Under the pieces are notes generated by a model, which was given only the letters and a program-made list of their open reading frames with translations, did not search any database and was not told the DNA's origin. Below, piece by piece: positions 8,204-16,964 of a stretch of 64,000 bases of DNA. Positions within the stretch are counted from its first letter, which is position 1; the number at the start of each line of letters is the position of its first letter. The stretch is from Reyranella sp. CPCC 100927 (GTDB lineage Bacteria > Pseudomonadota > Alphaproteobacteria > Reyranellales > Reyranellaceae), in the NCBI RefSeq assembly GCF_007859315.1, contig NZ_VOHA01000031.1, positions 20,259 to 84,258 on the forward strand. The letters are read 5' to 3'. Both the position numbers and the translations under genes were made by a program.

Positions 8204-9187
8204 ATGACGGCAAGTCTGCGGCGGCGGGCTGCGTTGGGCGTGCTGGGCGGTGCCATGGCAGCGCCCATGGTGGTGCGGGCCCAGGAGCAGTGGCCGAGCC
8301 GGCCGGTGCGCTACATCAATCCCTTTCCGGCCGGCGGCGCCACCGACACGCTGTCGCGACTCTATTGCCAGAAGATGAGCGAGGTCACCGGCCAACAGTT
8401 CGTCGTCGAGAATCGCGGTGGTTCCGGCGGTGATGTCGGCGTCGACGTTGTCGCCAAGGCGGCGCCCGACGGCTATACGATCGGCCTGGGCGGCATTGCC
8501 TCGCACGCGATCTCGCCAACCCTCAAGAAGGGCCAGCTCACCTTCGATCCGGAGAAGGACTTCACGTTCGTCACCAATCTGTGGTGGCTGCCCAACATGC
8601 TGGTGGCCAACATGGATCTGCCAGCCAAGACGGTGCCGGAGCTGATCGCGCTGCTGAAGAAGAACCCCGGCAAGTATTCTTATGCGTCCGCCGGCAACGG
8701 CACGACGCTTCATCTGTCGGGTGAGTTGTTCAAGCAGCTGACCGGGGTCGACATGCTGCACGTTCCCTACCGCGGCGCGGCGCCGGCCATGGTCGACCTG
8801 CTGGCCGGCCAGGTGCACATGATCTTCGACAACATTCCCGGCGCTCTGGCGCAGTACCGGCCGGGCAAGGTACGCGGCTTCGCCGTGACCAGCGCCCAGC
8901 GCAGCCAGGCGGCGCCCGACATCCCGGCACTGGCCGAGTTCCTGCCGGGCTTCGACATCCGGTCGTGGACCTGCCTGGTGGGGCCGGCGAAGCTGCCGCC
9001 GGCGGTCGTCGAACGCATGTCCGCCTTCAGCAAGAAGGCGCTCGAGAGCCCGGACCTGGTAAAGGCCTACATCGAGCTGGGCGCCACGGCGTGGTGGTCG
9101 ACGCAGCAGGATGTCACCGCCTACCGTGCGAGCGAGGAGGCTCGGCTGGCCGAGATCATCCGCAAGGCAGGCGCCAAGGTCGATTAG
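8204..9187 (+). CDS. Tripartite tricarboxylate transporter (TctC/Bug) periplasmic binding protein
   Basis: A 327-residue binding protein. The start at 8204 is chosen for the GGGGAGG ribosome site 5 bases upstream and because it places a signal peptide (MTASLRRRAALGVLGGAM, ending near VVRAQEQ) at the N-terminus; the double arginine makes Tat export possible. The mature start WPSRPVRYINPFPAGGATDT and the later NPGKYSYASAGNGTTLH are Bug-family landmarks for carboxylate binding. No TctA/TctB permease genes are nearby, so it is an orphan, which is common where Bug genes have expanded. A hairpin terminator follows. Confidence 0.9.
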   Translation: MTASLRRRAALGVLGGAMAAPMVVRAQEQWPSRPVRYINPFPAGGATDTLSRLYCQKMSEVTGQQFVVENRGGSGGDVGVDVVAKAAPDGYTIGLGGIASHAISPTLKKGQLTFDPEKDFTFVTNLWWLPNMLVANMDLPAKTVPELIALLKKNPGKYSYASAGNGTTLHLSGELFKQLTGVDMLHVPYRGAAPAMVDLLAGQVHMIFDNIPGALAQYRPGKVRGFAVTSAQRSQAAPDIPALAEFLPGFDIRSWTCLVGPAKLPPAVVERMSAFSKKALESPDLVKAYIELGATAWWSTQQDVTAYRASEEARLAEIIRKAGAKVD

Positions 9188-9191
9188 GGTC

Positions 9192-9223
9192 TTCCTTCCA
9201 TTGAAAACCGGGGAAGGAATTTT
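9192..9223 (+). terminator. Rho-independent terminator after the Bug gene
   Basis: Perfect 8-base stem TTCCTTCC (9192-9199) with GGAAGGAA (9212-9219), 12-base loop and a short T4 tail, starting 5 bases after the stop codon. The stem is only half GC, so it may be leaky. Confidence 0.5.
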
Positions 9224-9255
9224 CTAACCCTTTGATTTGCCATGAATATCGCCGT

Positions 9256-9283
9256 TTGACTCGGCCGTTGCGATCCTTATATT
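9256..9283 (+). promoter_or_regulatory. rpsD: Sigma-70 type promoter for rpsD
   Basis: TTGACT at 9256-9261 and TATATT at 9278-9283 are separated by 16 bases, close to the housekeeping consensus and unusually AT-rich for this GC-rich genome. The predicted transcript would carry a leader of about 105 bases before the rpsD GTG, room enough for autoregulation by S4 as known in other bacteria. Confidence 0.6.
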
Positions 9284-9395
9284 CCCGCCCTTCTTCCGGA
9301 GAACGTGGAACTGCGCCCTTGGGCGCCGCTCCCGCCCGGGCGCCATCGCCCGATCACGGCCTATCCGGACAAATGCGAGCGAAGGAAAACCGAGC

Positions 9396-10010
9396 GTGAG
9401 CAAGCGCGAGAATTCGAAGTACAAGATCAACCGCCGCCTGGGCGTGAACCTGTGGGGCCGGCCCAAGAGCCCCATCAACAAGCGCGAAACCCGCCCCGGC
9501 CAGCATGGCGCCAAGCGCACCAAGCCGACCGACTTCGGCAAGCAGCTGATGGCCAAGCAGCGCATCAAGGGCTACTACGGCAACGTCAGCGAGCGCCAGA
9601 TGCGGCGTTACTATCAGGAAGCCATCCGTCGCAAGGGCGACACCGGCGAGAACCTGATCGGCCTGCTCGAGCGTCGCCTGGACGCCATCGTCTACCGCAT
9701 GAAGTTCGCCGCCACCGTGTTCGCCGCGCGCCAGCTGGTCAGCCACCGGCACGTGAAGGTCAACGGCCGGCGCGTCAACATTCCCTCCTATCAGGTGCGC
9801 GACAACGACCTGATCGAGCTCAGCCCGTCGGCCAAGCAGCTCGCGGTGGTGCTGGAAGCCACGCAGCTCGCCGAGCGCGAAGTGCCGGGCTACATGGAAG
9901 TCGACCACAAGGACATGAAGGGCAAGTTCCTGCGCGCCCCGGCACTGGCCGACGTGCCATACCCGGTGCAGATGGAACCCTCGATGGTGGTCGAGTTCTA
10001 CAGCCGCTGA
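9396..10010 (+). CDS. rpsD: 30S ribosomal protein S4
   Basis: A 204-residue S4, the standard length for the alphaproteobacterial form. The N-terminus ([20 protein letters not shown]) and the S4 RNA-binding domain ([34 protein letters not shown]) are unmistakable. S4 nucleates assembly of the small subunit by binding 16S rRNA and contributes to decoding fidelity. The start is GTG at 9396 with an AAGGA ribosome site about 9 bases before. It is monocistronic here, with its own promoter upstream and a strong terminator after it; in many alphaproteobacteria rpsD also stands outside the large ribosomal operons. Confidence 0.98.
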   Translation: MSKRENSKYKINRRLGVNLWGRPKSPINKRETRPGQHGAKRTKPTDFGKQLMAKQRIKGYYGNVSERQMRRYYQEAIRRKGDTGENLIGLLERRLDAIVYRMKFAATVFAARQLVSHRHVKVNGRRVNIPSYQVRDNDLIELSPSAKQLAVVLEATQLAEREVPGYMEVDHKDMKGKFLRAPALADVPYPVQMEPSMVVEFYSR

Positions 10011-10020
10011 TGCAAAACCA

Positions 10021-10090
10021 CCCCCGCATTCAGTGCGGGGGCGGTGATCGAATTCAGACGAAACCTCCCTGCGATGCAGGGAGGTTTTTT
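10021..10090 (+). terminator. Double-hairpin terminator after rpsD
   Basis: A first hairpin has an 8-base stem CCCCCGCA/TGCGGGGG (10021-10028 with 10034-10041). A second has an 11-base stem (10062-10072 with 10076-10086) and a GAT loop, followed by a run of six T (10085-10090). The second is a textbook intrinsic terminator and lies immediately beyond the stop of the convergent methyltransferase gene, so it may serve both strands. Confidence 0.88.
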
Positions 10091-10092
10091 CG

Positions 10093-11019
10093 TTATTGGG
10101 TCGCGGCGGGTTTTTCGGCGGCGGGCTTGTCGGCTGCCGCGCCCTTTTCGCCGGCCGGCTTCTTGGCGTCGGCCAGCATCTTGCCAGTCATCGGCACGAA
10201 ATAGACGCCCAGATCCTTGCGCGAGTGGACCTTGCCGTCCTCGTCCTTGGTGAAGACGTAGAGGAACTGCTCGCGCTTGAAGGGCTGTCCCATGGGGATG
10301 ACCATGCGGCCGCCGGGTTTGAGCTGCGCCAGCAGTGGCGGCGGCACGAACTGGGCGGCACAGGTGACCATGATCAGGTCGAAGCCGTCCTTTTCTTCCG
10401 GCCAGCCGAAGAAGCCGTCGCCAATACGGGTCTCCACGTTGTCGTAGCCCAGCGGCTTGAAGATGCGCCCGACTTCCTTGCCCAGCGGCTCGACGATCTC
10501 GATCGAGTACGCCTTCTTCACGATGCGCGACAGCACTGAGATCTGGAAGCCCGAGCCGGTACCGACCTCCAGCGCCACGCTCTGGGCCGTCGGCTTGCAG
10601 AGCTGCGTCATGTAGGCCTGGCCGCGATAGTCCGACAGCGCCGAGCCGAAGCCGATGCGCCAGGGCTTGGACTTCTCCTCGTAGGCCACCGTGGCGAACG
10701 CCGAGCGGGCTGCGAAATCGTAGTGGTAGAACTCGCGCGGCACCTCGTTGAAGGCACGCAGCACGTTGGGATCGGCCTCGGTGAAATGCGCCTTGAGCAC
10801 GCTCTCGATCGTGGCCAGTGCGCCTTTGCGACGGCCGCGCACGACGTCGAACTGTTCGCGGGTCAGTGTCGTGGGCCGATCGCACGCCTTCATCGCCGCC
10901 AGGTAGGAATCGTAACCCCAGCCGCCGGCCTGCGGCGTTGGCGTGGCGGCTGCCAGGCCGGGCAGCACACTGCCGCCGGCGGCGGCCAGCGAGGAGAGCA
11001 TGAAGGAGCGTCGATGCAT
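10093..11019 (-). CDS. Exported protein-L-isoaspartate O-methyltransferase-like protein (copy 1)
   Basis: A 308-residue protein with a PCMT-type SAM-dependent methyltransferase core. The region LEVGTGSGFQISVLSRIV is motif I of the family, IEIVEPLG follows as the acidic ribose-binding strand, and LLAQLKPGGRMVIPMG matches the conserved post-motif. Unlike cytoplasmic PCMT (about 215 residues) it begins with MHRRSFMLSSLAAAGG and an AAA cleavage region, a twin-arginine-type signal, plus about 80 extra residues. The C-terminus is a lysine/alanine/proline-rich tail. Role: repair-type methylation of isoaspartate in exported proteins would be a guess, since SAM is not known to be periplasmic. It follows copy 2 by 22 bases on the same strand. 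Confidence 0.8.
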   Translation of the reverse strand: MHRRSFMLSSLAAAGGSVLPGLAAATPTPQAGGWGYDSYLAAMKACDRPTTLTREQFDVVRGRRKGALATIESVLKAHFTEADPNVLRAFNEVPREFYHYDFAARSAFATVAYEEKSKPWRIGFGSALSDYRGQAYMTQLCKPTAQSVALEVGTGSGFQISVLSRIVKKAYSIEIVEPLGKEVGRIFKPLGYDNVETRIGDGFFGWPEEKDGFDLIMVTCAAQFVPPPLLAQLKPGGRMVIPMGQPFKREQFLYVFTKDEDGKVHSRKDLGVYFVPMTGKMLADAKKPAGEKGAAADKPAAEKPAATQ

Positions 11020-11041
11020 GGGTTCCCCTTGATTATCCGCT

Positions 11042-11923
11042 TTATGCCGACCGACCGCGCGCGATGCGGCCGGTCATCGGGATGAAGTAGACGCCGACGT
11101 CGCGGCGCGACTGGATGCGCCCGTCGGCGTCCTTGCTGAACACGTACAGCACCTGCTCACGCTTGAAGGGCTGGCCGACCGGGATGATCAGCCGGCCGCT
11201 GCCGGGCTTGAGCTGCTTCAGCAGGTCCGGCGGCACGTGCTGCGCCACGCACGTTACCATGATGATGTCGAAGCCGTCCTTCTCCTGCGGCCAGCCGAAA
11301 TAGCCGTCGCCGACCCGGCTCTCGATGTTGTCGAAACCCAGCGGCTTGAAGATCCGGCCCACCGGCGTGCCCAGCGGCTCGATGATCTCGATCGAGCAGG
11401 CCTTGCGCACGATCCGCGACAGGATCGAGATCTGGTAGCCCGAGCCCGTGCCGATCTCCAGCGCCGTCTCGCCTGCCTTGGGCCGCGCCAGCTGAGTCAT
11501 GTAGGCCTGCCCCAGGAAGTCCGACAGGGCCGAGCCGAAACCGATCGCCCACGGCCTGGGATACCAGTCATAGGCCTCGCGGGCGAACGAGCCGTGGCTG
11601 CTGTAATTGAAGTGATAGTACTCGCGCGGCACCTGGCTGAAGGCGCGCATCACATCGAGATCGGCGTTGCCGAATTTGCCCGCCAAGTACGTCTCGAGTT
11701 GCTGCAGGGCATGCGCACGCTTTTGCCGGACCGCTTCGAATGTCCGCTCGGTCAGGTCGGTACGCCGACCACTGGCCTGCATGGCGCGACCGTACTTATC
11801 GAACGTCCAGTCCTTGTCCTGATGGGCCGTGGCCGTGGCGGGCAGCAGCGACAGGCAGGCAACCCCCGTCATGACCGACCGCCGTGACAGGGCCAAGGGG
11901 ACGCGACGAGCCCGATCCATCAT
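11042..11923 (-). CDS. Exported protein-L-isoaspartate O-methyltransferase-like protein (copy 2)
   Basis: A 293-residue paralogue of the neighbouring gene, colinear over nearly the whole length (VPREYYHFNY, IGFGSALSDFLGQAYMTQL, LEIGTGSGYQISILSRIV, GDGYFGWPQEKDGFDIIMVTC). It also starts with an export signal (SRRSVMTGVACLSLLPATATA), twin-arginine in type. Both share an extra N-terminal helical region before the PCMT core. The close sequence and 22-base spacing show a tandem duplication, with copy 2 promoter-proximal. Which copy keeps catalysis cannot be told by eye; motif I is intact in both. Confidence 0.8.
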   Translation of the reverse strand: MMDRARRVPLALSRRSVMTGVACLSLLPATATAHQDKDWTFDKYGRAMQASGRRTDLTERTFEAVRQKRAHALQQLETYLAGKFGNADLDVMRAFSQVPREYYHFNYSSHGSFAREAYDWYPRPWAIGFGSALSDFLGQAYMTQLARPKAGETALEIGTGSGYQISILSRIVRKACSIEIIEPLGTPVGRIFKPLGFDNIESRVGDGYFGWPQEKDGFDIIMVTCVAQHVPPDLLKQLKPGSGRLIIPVGQPFKREQVLYVFSKDADGRIQSRRDVGVYFIPMTGRIARGRSA

Positions 11924-12090
11924 GCACTGCGCCGTATTGCCGGCATTGTTGGAACCACCATGACAGGGCGCATCATAGCAGGAAGTGTCAAAAGCTTGAA
12001 GTCGATGGAAATGCGCAGGCCCCTGCCATCCGCAGCTGTCATCTCCGGCGTGATGGGAGGCCTAGGTACCGCCACCGGCAGTGCGGCCGG

Positions 12091-14544
12091 TCATGACGGG
12101 CGATGCCGCATGATCGGCATCGTCAGCAGCACCATGGCGTACAGCAGGATGCCGGCCAGCGGCAGGATCTTGAAGCCGATGGTCGCTGCCAGCAGGTTGG
12201 CCAGCGGCGTCGAGACGATGGAGCAGGCTCCGTTGACGGCCCAGGCCCAGGGCAGGAAAGCCAGCCGCGCACCCTGGAACTGGCTCAGGCCCAGTGCCAT
12301 GGGCATGCCCAGCGCCACGGACAATGGTGCCGCCAACGCAATCACGATCAGGATCTGCACCGCCGCAGGCGCCGCCGCCGTATACGCCAGTACCGGGTCC
12401 AGGCTGACGAACAGCAGCTCCGTCCAGCCGATGATGATGGTCACGGCATAGCCCAGGCCCACCATGGGCCTGACGCGGAAACGCTCGGCCAGGTAACTGC
12501 CGGCGCCCGAACAGACCAGCATGGTGGCCAGCACCAGGCCAAAGGCCAGCACGCGGTCGTGCAGGTACTGCGCCGCCTTTTCGATCAGGTAGATCTCAAG
12601 GAACAGGAAGCCCAGGCCCAGGCCGGCGAAGTAGGCCATGGCGCGCAGGAACTGGCCGGTCGGCAACCGGCTGCCCGACGGGCGCACCAGCGGCAGCAGC
12701 AGCACGATCAGCGCGATGACGATGGCCTGGGCCAGTACCGCGATGTTGATCACGGTTGCCAGCTCTTCGCGTGGCACCAGCTCGATGCGGTCCAGGATCG
12801 TCTCGATCTGGCGCAGCGGCAGCACGGCGTTGAGGAACGGCCGGTCCAAGGTCGGCGGTACCAGGCGGAAGAAAGCGTGGTAGGGCGAGGTCGCGCCGGC
12901 CACCATCGCCGCCGCTTCCTGCATCATCGCGTCGCTCGCTCCGCCCGAGGGCGCGTCGACCGTATCGAATGACACCACCGGCAGCTCGTTGAAGATGCGC
13001 ACGCCAGCCGGATCGATGCCCGGGTAGTAGATCGGATCGAACGAGCGTTCGTCGCAGAACTGGCGCATCGCCGCAATGGCGTCCGCCGACCACGGCGTGC
13101 GTGATATCAGGATGCGCACGTTCCACGCCGAGCGGTAGATCACCAGGTGGCGCTCGGGCTCGGCGATGCCGGCGGCGGCCAGCGCGTAGCGCGCCGTGCG
13201 CATCATCTTGACGGCATAGACGGTGAACTCGCGGATCGAGACCGGGATGGACAGCGCGCCGTGCGGCGTCAGGTGGGCGATGTAGCCGGCCAGCACCTCG
13301 ACCGACAGGGCGGCGCGATTGGTGTCGGACTGGGTAAGGAAATCGCGCCCGATATCGATGACGTCGAATGGCCCGTCGGCGCCGACCGCATCGACTGCCG
13401 TCGGGCCGAGGTCGCGGATCCGAACGTCGGGCCGCGCCGGAAACGCCGGCGCCGGGCCAAGGCCTTCCAGCAGGGCGTCGCGCAGGGTGCGATCGGGCTC
13501 CAGCACGGTGACCAGCCCGGCGCCGGCGCCCAGCGCCTCGTGAATGCGAAAGCCGCCGGCGCTGCCCAGCAACAGCACGCTCTGCGGCGGACGCAGCCGG
13601 TAAGGCAGCGAATCGAGGGCGGCGGGAAAATAGCCGGTCTCCACTGTCGTCGACTTGGGCAGCGATGCCAGACGGTTGCCGTCGGCGTAGAGACCGAAGG
13701 CGCGTGGCAGGGTGGCGTCCTCGACCACGCCGGTATTGTTCGACATGTCGAGGTCGAGCCGCTCGGTGAAATTGTCCAGCAGCTGGTAGAAGCCCTTGGG
13801 TGACGTGCGCGTCGCCACCACGCGGCTGTCGGCCGTATTCATCGGCCCGAAGATTTCCTTGTACTCGTTGATGTGCGCCTGGTTGTAGAGGCACACCAGC
13901 GCCTCGGCCGCCAACAGCGCGATGAACGTCGCGGCACCGGTCCAAAGCCGTGTCCGGCCGCGGGCGGGCGCCAGCCAGCCGGCCAGCGCGAGCGGCACCA
14001 GCAGGCCGGCGATCAGGTAGAACGGGTGGACGACGAACATGAGGCCCAGCACGAAGGCCGCGCCCAGGCCGGCGCCGGCGAGATCGAAGGCGTAGACACG
14101 CCCGATCGCCGCGCTGTGGACCATGAAGTAGAGCGAGATGTAGAGGCCGACCAGGAAGAAGAACGGGAACAGCGCGGCGTAATACTGCGCGATGTTGGTG
14201 AGCTGGTCGGCCCACAGCTGCTTGTTCTGCAGTTCCAGTGGGTTGAACGGAACGATGGTGGTCCAGTGCCAGCCCAACGCCGCCGTCAGGATCAGCAGCG
14301 GCGGGATCGCCGGCAGCAGCAGGTCGGCATGCCGCAGGATCGGGCGCTGGAAGAGGGCAGCGACAATGCCGCTGGCCGCCAGCCCGACCATGGTCATCGA
14401 GATGACCCAATAGCCGTATTCCGACCAGCTGGCGATCGCGAAGAAGCGTGTCAGCGCGATCTCGAAGCCGATCGCGGCCATCGACACGAGAAACAGCGGC
14501 AACAGACGGGCGGGGCTCGCATGCGCGGCTACATCAGTCGACAC
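12091..14544 (-). CDS. Polytopic membrane protein with spermidine-synthase-like methyltransferase-fold domain
   Basis: An 817-residue protein. About seven transmembrane segments occupy residues 10-225, a soluble domain lies at 230-600, and six or more further spans fill 610-810. The soluble part carries SVLLLGSAGGFRIHEAL and VTVLEPDRTL, a Rossmann nucleotide loop and acidic strand as in SpeE, and later FDVIDIGRDFL. This membrane-SpeE-membrane layout is known from uncharacterised spermidine-synthase-like transporters. The glycine loop is weaker than in true spermidine synthases (GGGDGG), so aminopropyl transfer is doubtful. It is alone, 167 bases upstream of the methyltransferase pair on the same strand; a link with the polyamine genes at 41-44 kb is only speculation. 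Confidence 0.7.
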   Translation of the reverse strand: MSTDVAAHASPARLLPLFLVSMAAIGFEIALTRFFAIASWSEYGYWVISMTMVGLAASGIVAALFQRPILRHADLLLPAIPPLLILTAALGWHWTTIVPFNPLELQNKQLWADQLTNIAQYYAALFPFFFLVGLYISLYFMVHSAAIGRVYAFDLAGAGLGAAFVLGLMFVVHPFYLIAGLLVPLALAGWLAPARGRTRLWTGAATFIALLAAEALVCLYNQAHINEYKEIFGPMNTADSRVVATRTSPKGFYQLLDNFTERLDLDMSNNTGVVEDATLPRAFGLYADGNRLASLPKSTTVETGYFPAALDSLPYRLRPPQSVLLLGSAGGFRIHEALGAGAGLVTVLEPDRTLRDALLEGLGPAPAFPARPDVRIRDLGPTAVDAVGADGPFDVIDIGRDFLTQSDTNRAALSVEVLAGYIAHLTPHGALSIPVSIREFTVYAVKMMRTARYALAAAGIAEPERHLVIYRSAWNVRILISRTPWSADAIAAMRQFCDERSFDPIYYPGIDPAGVRIFNELPVVSFDTVDAPSGGASDAMMQEAAAMVAGATSPYHAFFRLVPPTLDRPFLNAVLPLRQIETILDRIELVPREELATVINIAVLAQAIVIALIVLLLPLVRPSGSRLPTGQFLRAMAYFAGLGLGFLFLEIYLIEKAAQYLHDRVLAFGLVLATMLVCSGAGSYLAERFRVRPMVGLGYAVTIIIGWTELLFVSLDPVLAYTAAAPAAVQILIVIALAAPLSVALGMPMALGLSQFQGARLAFLPWAWAVNGACSIVSTPLANLLAATIGFKILPLAGILLYAMVLLTMPIMRHRPS

Positions 14545-14742
14545 CAGCGAAACCCATTCCCGTCAGCGTGAGGCTTCCGCCCCGGTCAGCACTCACTGTA
14601 GCAGAATCCCCTCGCTCCGCGAGAGCAGGAGAAGGGGCAAAACGATGCGGCCGCGCCGCCGGATCATTCTTGCGCGCCTTGGCGTGCAAGTTGCTAGACT
14701 TTCCTCCTCCCACTGACATGGGCGAGACGAGAGGAGGGGGAA

Positions 14743-16323
14743 ATGGCGGTATTCGGGCGGATGATGGTGGTGGCAGCCGGCGTGGCCGCGGGACTGGCGC
14801 TGTCGGCGTCGGCACTGGCGCAGTCGACCTTGCGCGTGGTGATGCACTCGGATCTCAAGAGCTTCGATCCGGTGTGGAGCGGCGCCTATATCGTGCGCAA
14901 TCACGGCTACCTGGTGTGGGACACCTTGTTCGCGATGGACGAGAAGTTCCAGATCAAGCCGCAGATGGTCGACAAGTACGCGCCCAGCGACGACGGCCTG
15001 ACCTGGACCTTCACCCTGCGCGACGGGCTGGAGTGGCACGACGGCACGCCGGTCACCGCCGAGGATTGCATCGCCTCGCTCAAGCGCTGGGCAGCGCGCG
15101 ACTCGATGGGCCAGAAGCTGGCGCAGTCGGTGAAGACGTGGGAGGTGGTCGACGCCAAGACCTTCCGCCTCGTGCTCAAGGATCAGTTCGGCCAGGTCGT
15201 CGAGTCGCTGGGCAAACCCAGCGTCGTGGTGCCGTTCATCATGCCCAAGCGGATGGCCGAGACCGATGCGTTCAAGGCCGTGGACGAGGTCATCGGCTCG
15301 GGCCCCTTCATCTTCAAGAAGGACGAATGGAAGCCGGGCGAAAAGGTGGTCTACGTCAAGAACCCGAAGTACAAGCCGCGCGCCGAGCCGGCCTCGGGTC
15401 TGGCCGGTGGCAAGGTCGTGAAGCTCGATCGCGTCGAGTGGGTCTGGATCCCCGATCCGCAGACCCAGGTGAACGCGCTGATCGCCGGCGAGGTCGACAT
15501 GATCGAGAGCGTCGCCAACGACCTGGTGCCGCTGCTGGAAAAGGAGAAGGACGTCACCCTGATCAAGCAGAGCGTCGGCAACCAGTATACGTTCCGGCCC
15601 AACTGGCTGATCCCGCCGTTCAACAATCCCAAGATCCGCCAGGCCGCCATGATGGCGCTGAACCAGGAGGACTTCCTGAAGGGCATCATCGGCGATCCGC
15701 GCTACTGGCGGACCTGCAAGACGATCTTCCCCTGTGGCTCGCCGTTGGCCACAGACGCCGGCATGGCCGGCTGGATCGAAGGCAACGCCGCCAAGGCCAA
15801 ACAGATGCTGCAGGAAGCGGGTTATGACGGCACGACGGTTGTGATCCCGTACCCGACTGACCTGCAGGTGATCGGCAATATGGGACCGATCGCGAAGTCG
15901 CTGCTGGAGCGGGCCGGCTTCAAGGTCGAGGTCCAGCCTGCTGATTGGCAGAGCATGGTCAATCGCCTGATCAGCAAGAAGGGGCCGCCGTCGGAGGGCG
16001 GTTGGAGCGCCTACCTCACGAGCTGGAGTCATGTCGACATTCTCGATCCGCTGATGGCGCCCATGCTGGTGTCGACCTGCGACAAGGCGCGCGCCGGCTG
16101 GCCGTGCGACGAGAAGATGGAAAAGCTGCGCGATGCCTATGCCCGTGAACTCGACCCCGCGAAGAAAAAGGCGATCGCTGAAGAGGTGCAGGCCTACAAT
16201 CGCGAGATCGTGACCTACGTGAATCTCGGCGAGTGGTTCGGCGTCTCCGCCGTGCGCAAGAACGTGAGCATGCCCGCCGTGCCGCCGCCCGTCACCGCGT
16301 TCTGGGGCATCGAGAAGAAGTAG
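14743..16323 (+). CDS. ABC transporter substrate-binding protein, peptide/nickel (SBP_bac_5) type
   Basis: A 526-residue periplasmic binding protein with a Sec signal (residues 1-26, cleavage near ALAQS) and the family start LRVVMHSDLKSFDPVWSGAY. FTLRDGLEWHDGTPVTAEDC and DPLMAPML are typical of the DppA/OppA cluster. The GAGGAGGGGG ribosome site just upstream supports the ATG at 14743. No DppBCDF-type permease or ATPase genes are present, so it is an orphan. It is closely related along its whole length to the gene at 18481, indicating duplication with two unrelated genes now between them. Confidence 0.9.
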   Translation: MAVFGRMMVVAAGVAAGLALSASALAQSTLRVVMHSDLKSFDPVWSGAYIVRNHGYLVWDTLFAMDEKFQIKPQMVDKYAPSDDGLTWTFTLRDGLEWHDGTPVTAEDCIASLKRWAARDSMGQKLAQSVKTWEVVDAKTFRLVLKDQFGQVVESLGKPSVVVPFIMPKRMAETDAFKAVDEVIGSGPFIFKKDEWKPGEKVVYVKNPKYKPRAEPASGLAGGKVVKLDRVEWVWIPDPQTQVNALIAGEVDMIESVANDLVPLLEKEKDVTLIKQSVGNQYTFRPNWLIPPFNNPKIRQAAMMALNQEDFLKGIIGDPRYWRTCKTIFPCGSPLATDAGMAGWIEGNAAKAKQMLQEAGYDGTTVVIPYPTDLQVIGNMGPIAKSLLERAGFKVEVQPADWQSMVNRLISKKGPPSEGGWSAYLTSWSHVDILDPLMAPMLVSTCDKARAGWPCDEKMEKLRDAYARELDPAKKKAIAEEVQAYNREIVTYVNLGEWFGVSAVRKNVSMPAVPPPVTAFWGIEKK

Positions 16324-16498
16324 AGCATTGCGTCTCCCCGCGCCGGCGGGAGACCATGATGTGCTCGCCAGGTCGCGAGATCTCGCGTCGGTCAAAACAG
16401 CACGCGGCAGAACAGGCGCTGCCGTGTCAGCGCCGATGTCGCTGCGGATCCCGCAAGGAGTATATTCAAAGCGACATGCTCGAGCTGAAGAGGTTGCC

Positions 16499-16927
16499 AT
16501 GATCACCACGCTTGCTCCCGCCGAATGGCCGCGCCCCAAAGGCTATGCCAACGGCATGACCACCATCGGCCCGGGCCAACTGATCGTGCTGGCCGGCCAG
16601 ATCGGCTGGAATGATGCCGGCGTGTTCGAGACCGATGATTTCGCCGGTCAGTGCCACCAGGCCTTCCGCAACATTGCGCGCCTGTTGCGCGAAGCGGGCG
16701 CCGGTCCCGAGCACGTCCTGAAGCTGACGTGGTTCGTCACCCGCAAGGACGAGTACGTCGCCGCCGGTCGCGATCTCGGCGCCGCCTATCGCGACGTGTT
16801 CGGCCGCCATTTTCCGGCGATGTCGGTGATCTTCGTCTCGGCCCTGGTCGAGGATCGCGCCAAGGTCGAGATCGAAGCCACGGCCTTCCTGCCGGTCCAG
16901 GCACCCCTCAACCAGGAAGGGCCGTAG
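16499..16927 (+). CDS. RidA (YjgF/YER057c/UK114) family protein
   Basis: A 142-residue protein with the RidA fold features: LIVLAGQIGWNDAG near the start, GAGPEHVLKLTWFVTRKDEY in the middle and the terminal KVEIEATAFLPV, where the Glu of VEIEA is conserved. RidA proteins hydrolyse reactive enamine/imine intermediates; the catalytic Arg usually found near the C-terminus is not evident here, so it may belong to a non-deaminase subgroup. Start at 16499 fits the homologous N-terminus; the longer open frame upstream has no family similarity. Lies 175 bases after the binding-protein gene. Confidence 0.85.
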   Translation: MITTLAPAEWPRPKGYANGMTTIGPGQLIVLAGQIGWNDAGVFETDDFAGQCHQAFRNIARLLREAGAGPEHVLKLTWFVTRKDEYVAAGRDLGAAYRDVFGRHFPAMSVIFVSALVEDRAKVEIEATAFLPVQAPLNQEGP

Positions 16928-16964
16928 CCGATCGCATCGCCGGCGTCGTCTCACCCGCGGCGGG

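Noticed and set aside
9305..10204. Plus-strand open frame of 299 codons spanning rpsD
   Set aside because: Out of frame with rpsD, which is unambiguous; it also crosses the terminator.
12596..14410. 604-codon minus-strand frame inside the SpeE-like gene
   Set aside because: Second frame of the same gene, highly biased composition, no motifs; the 817-residue frame has coherent transmembrane segments.
14593..16539. 648-codon minus-strand frame opposite the ABC binding-protein gene
   Set aside because: Antisense to a gene with signal peptide and family motifs; no domain recognisable in the translation.
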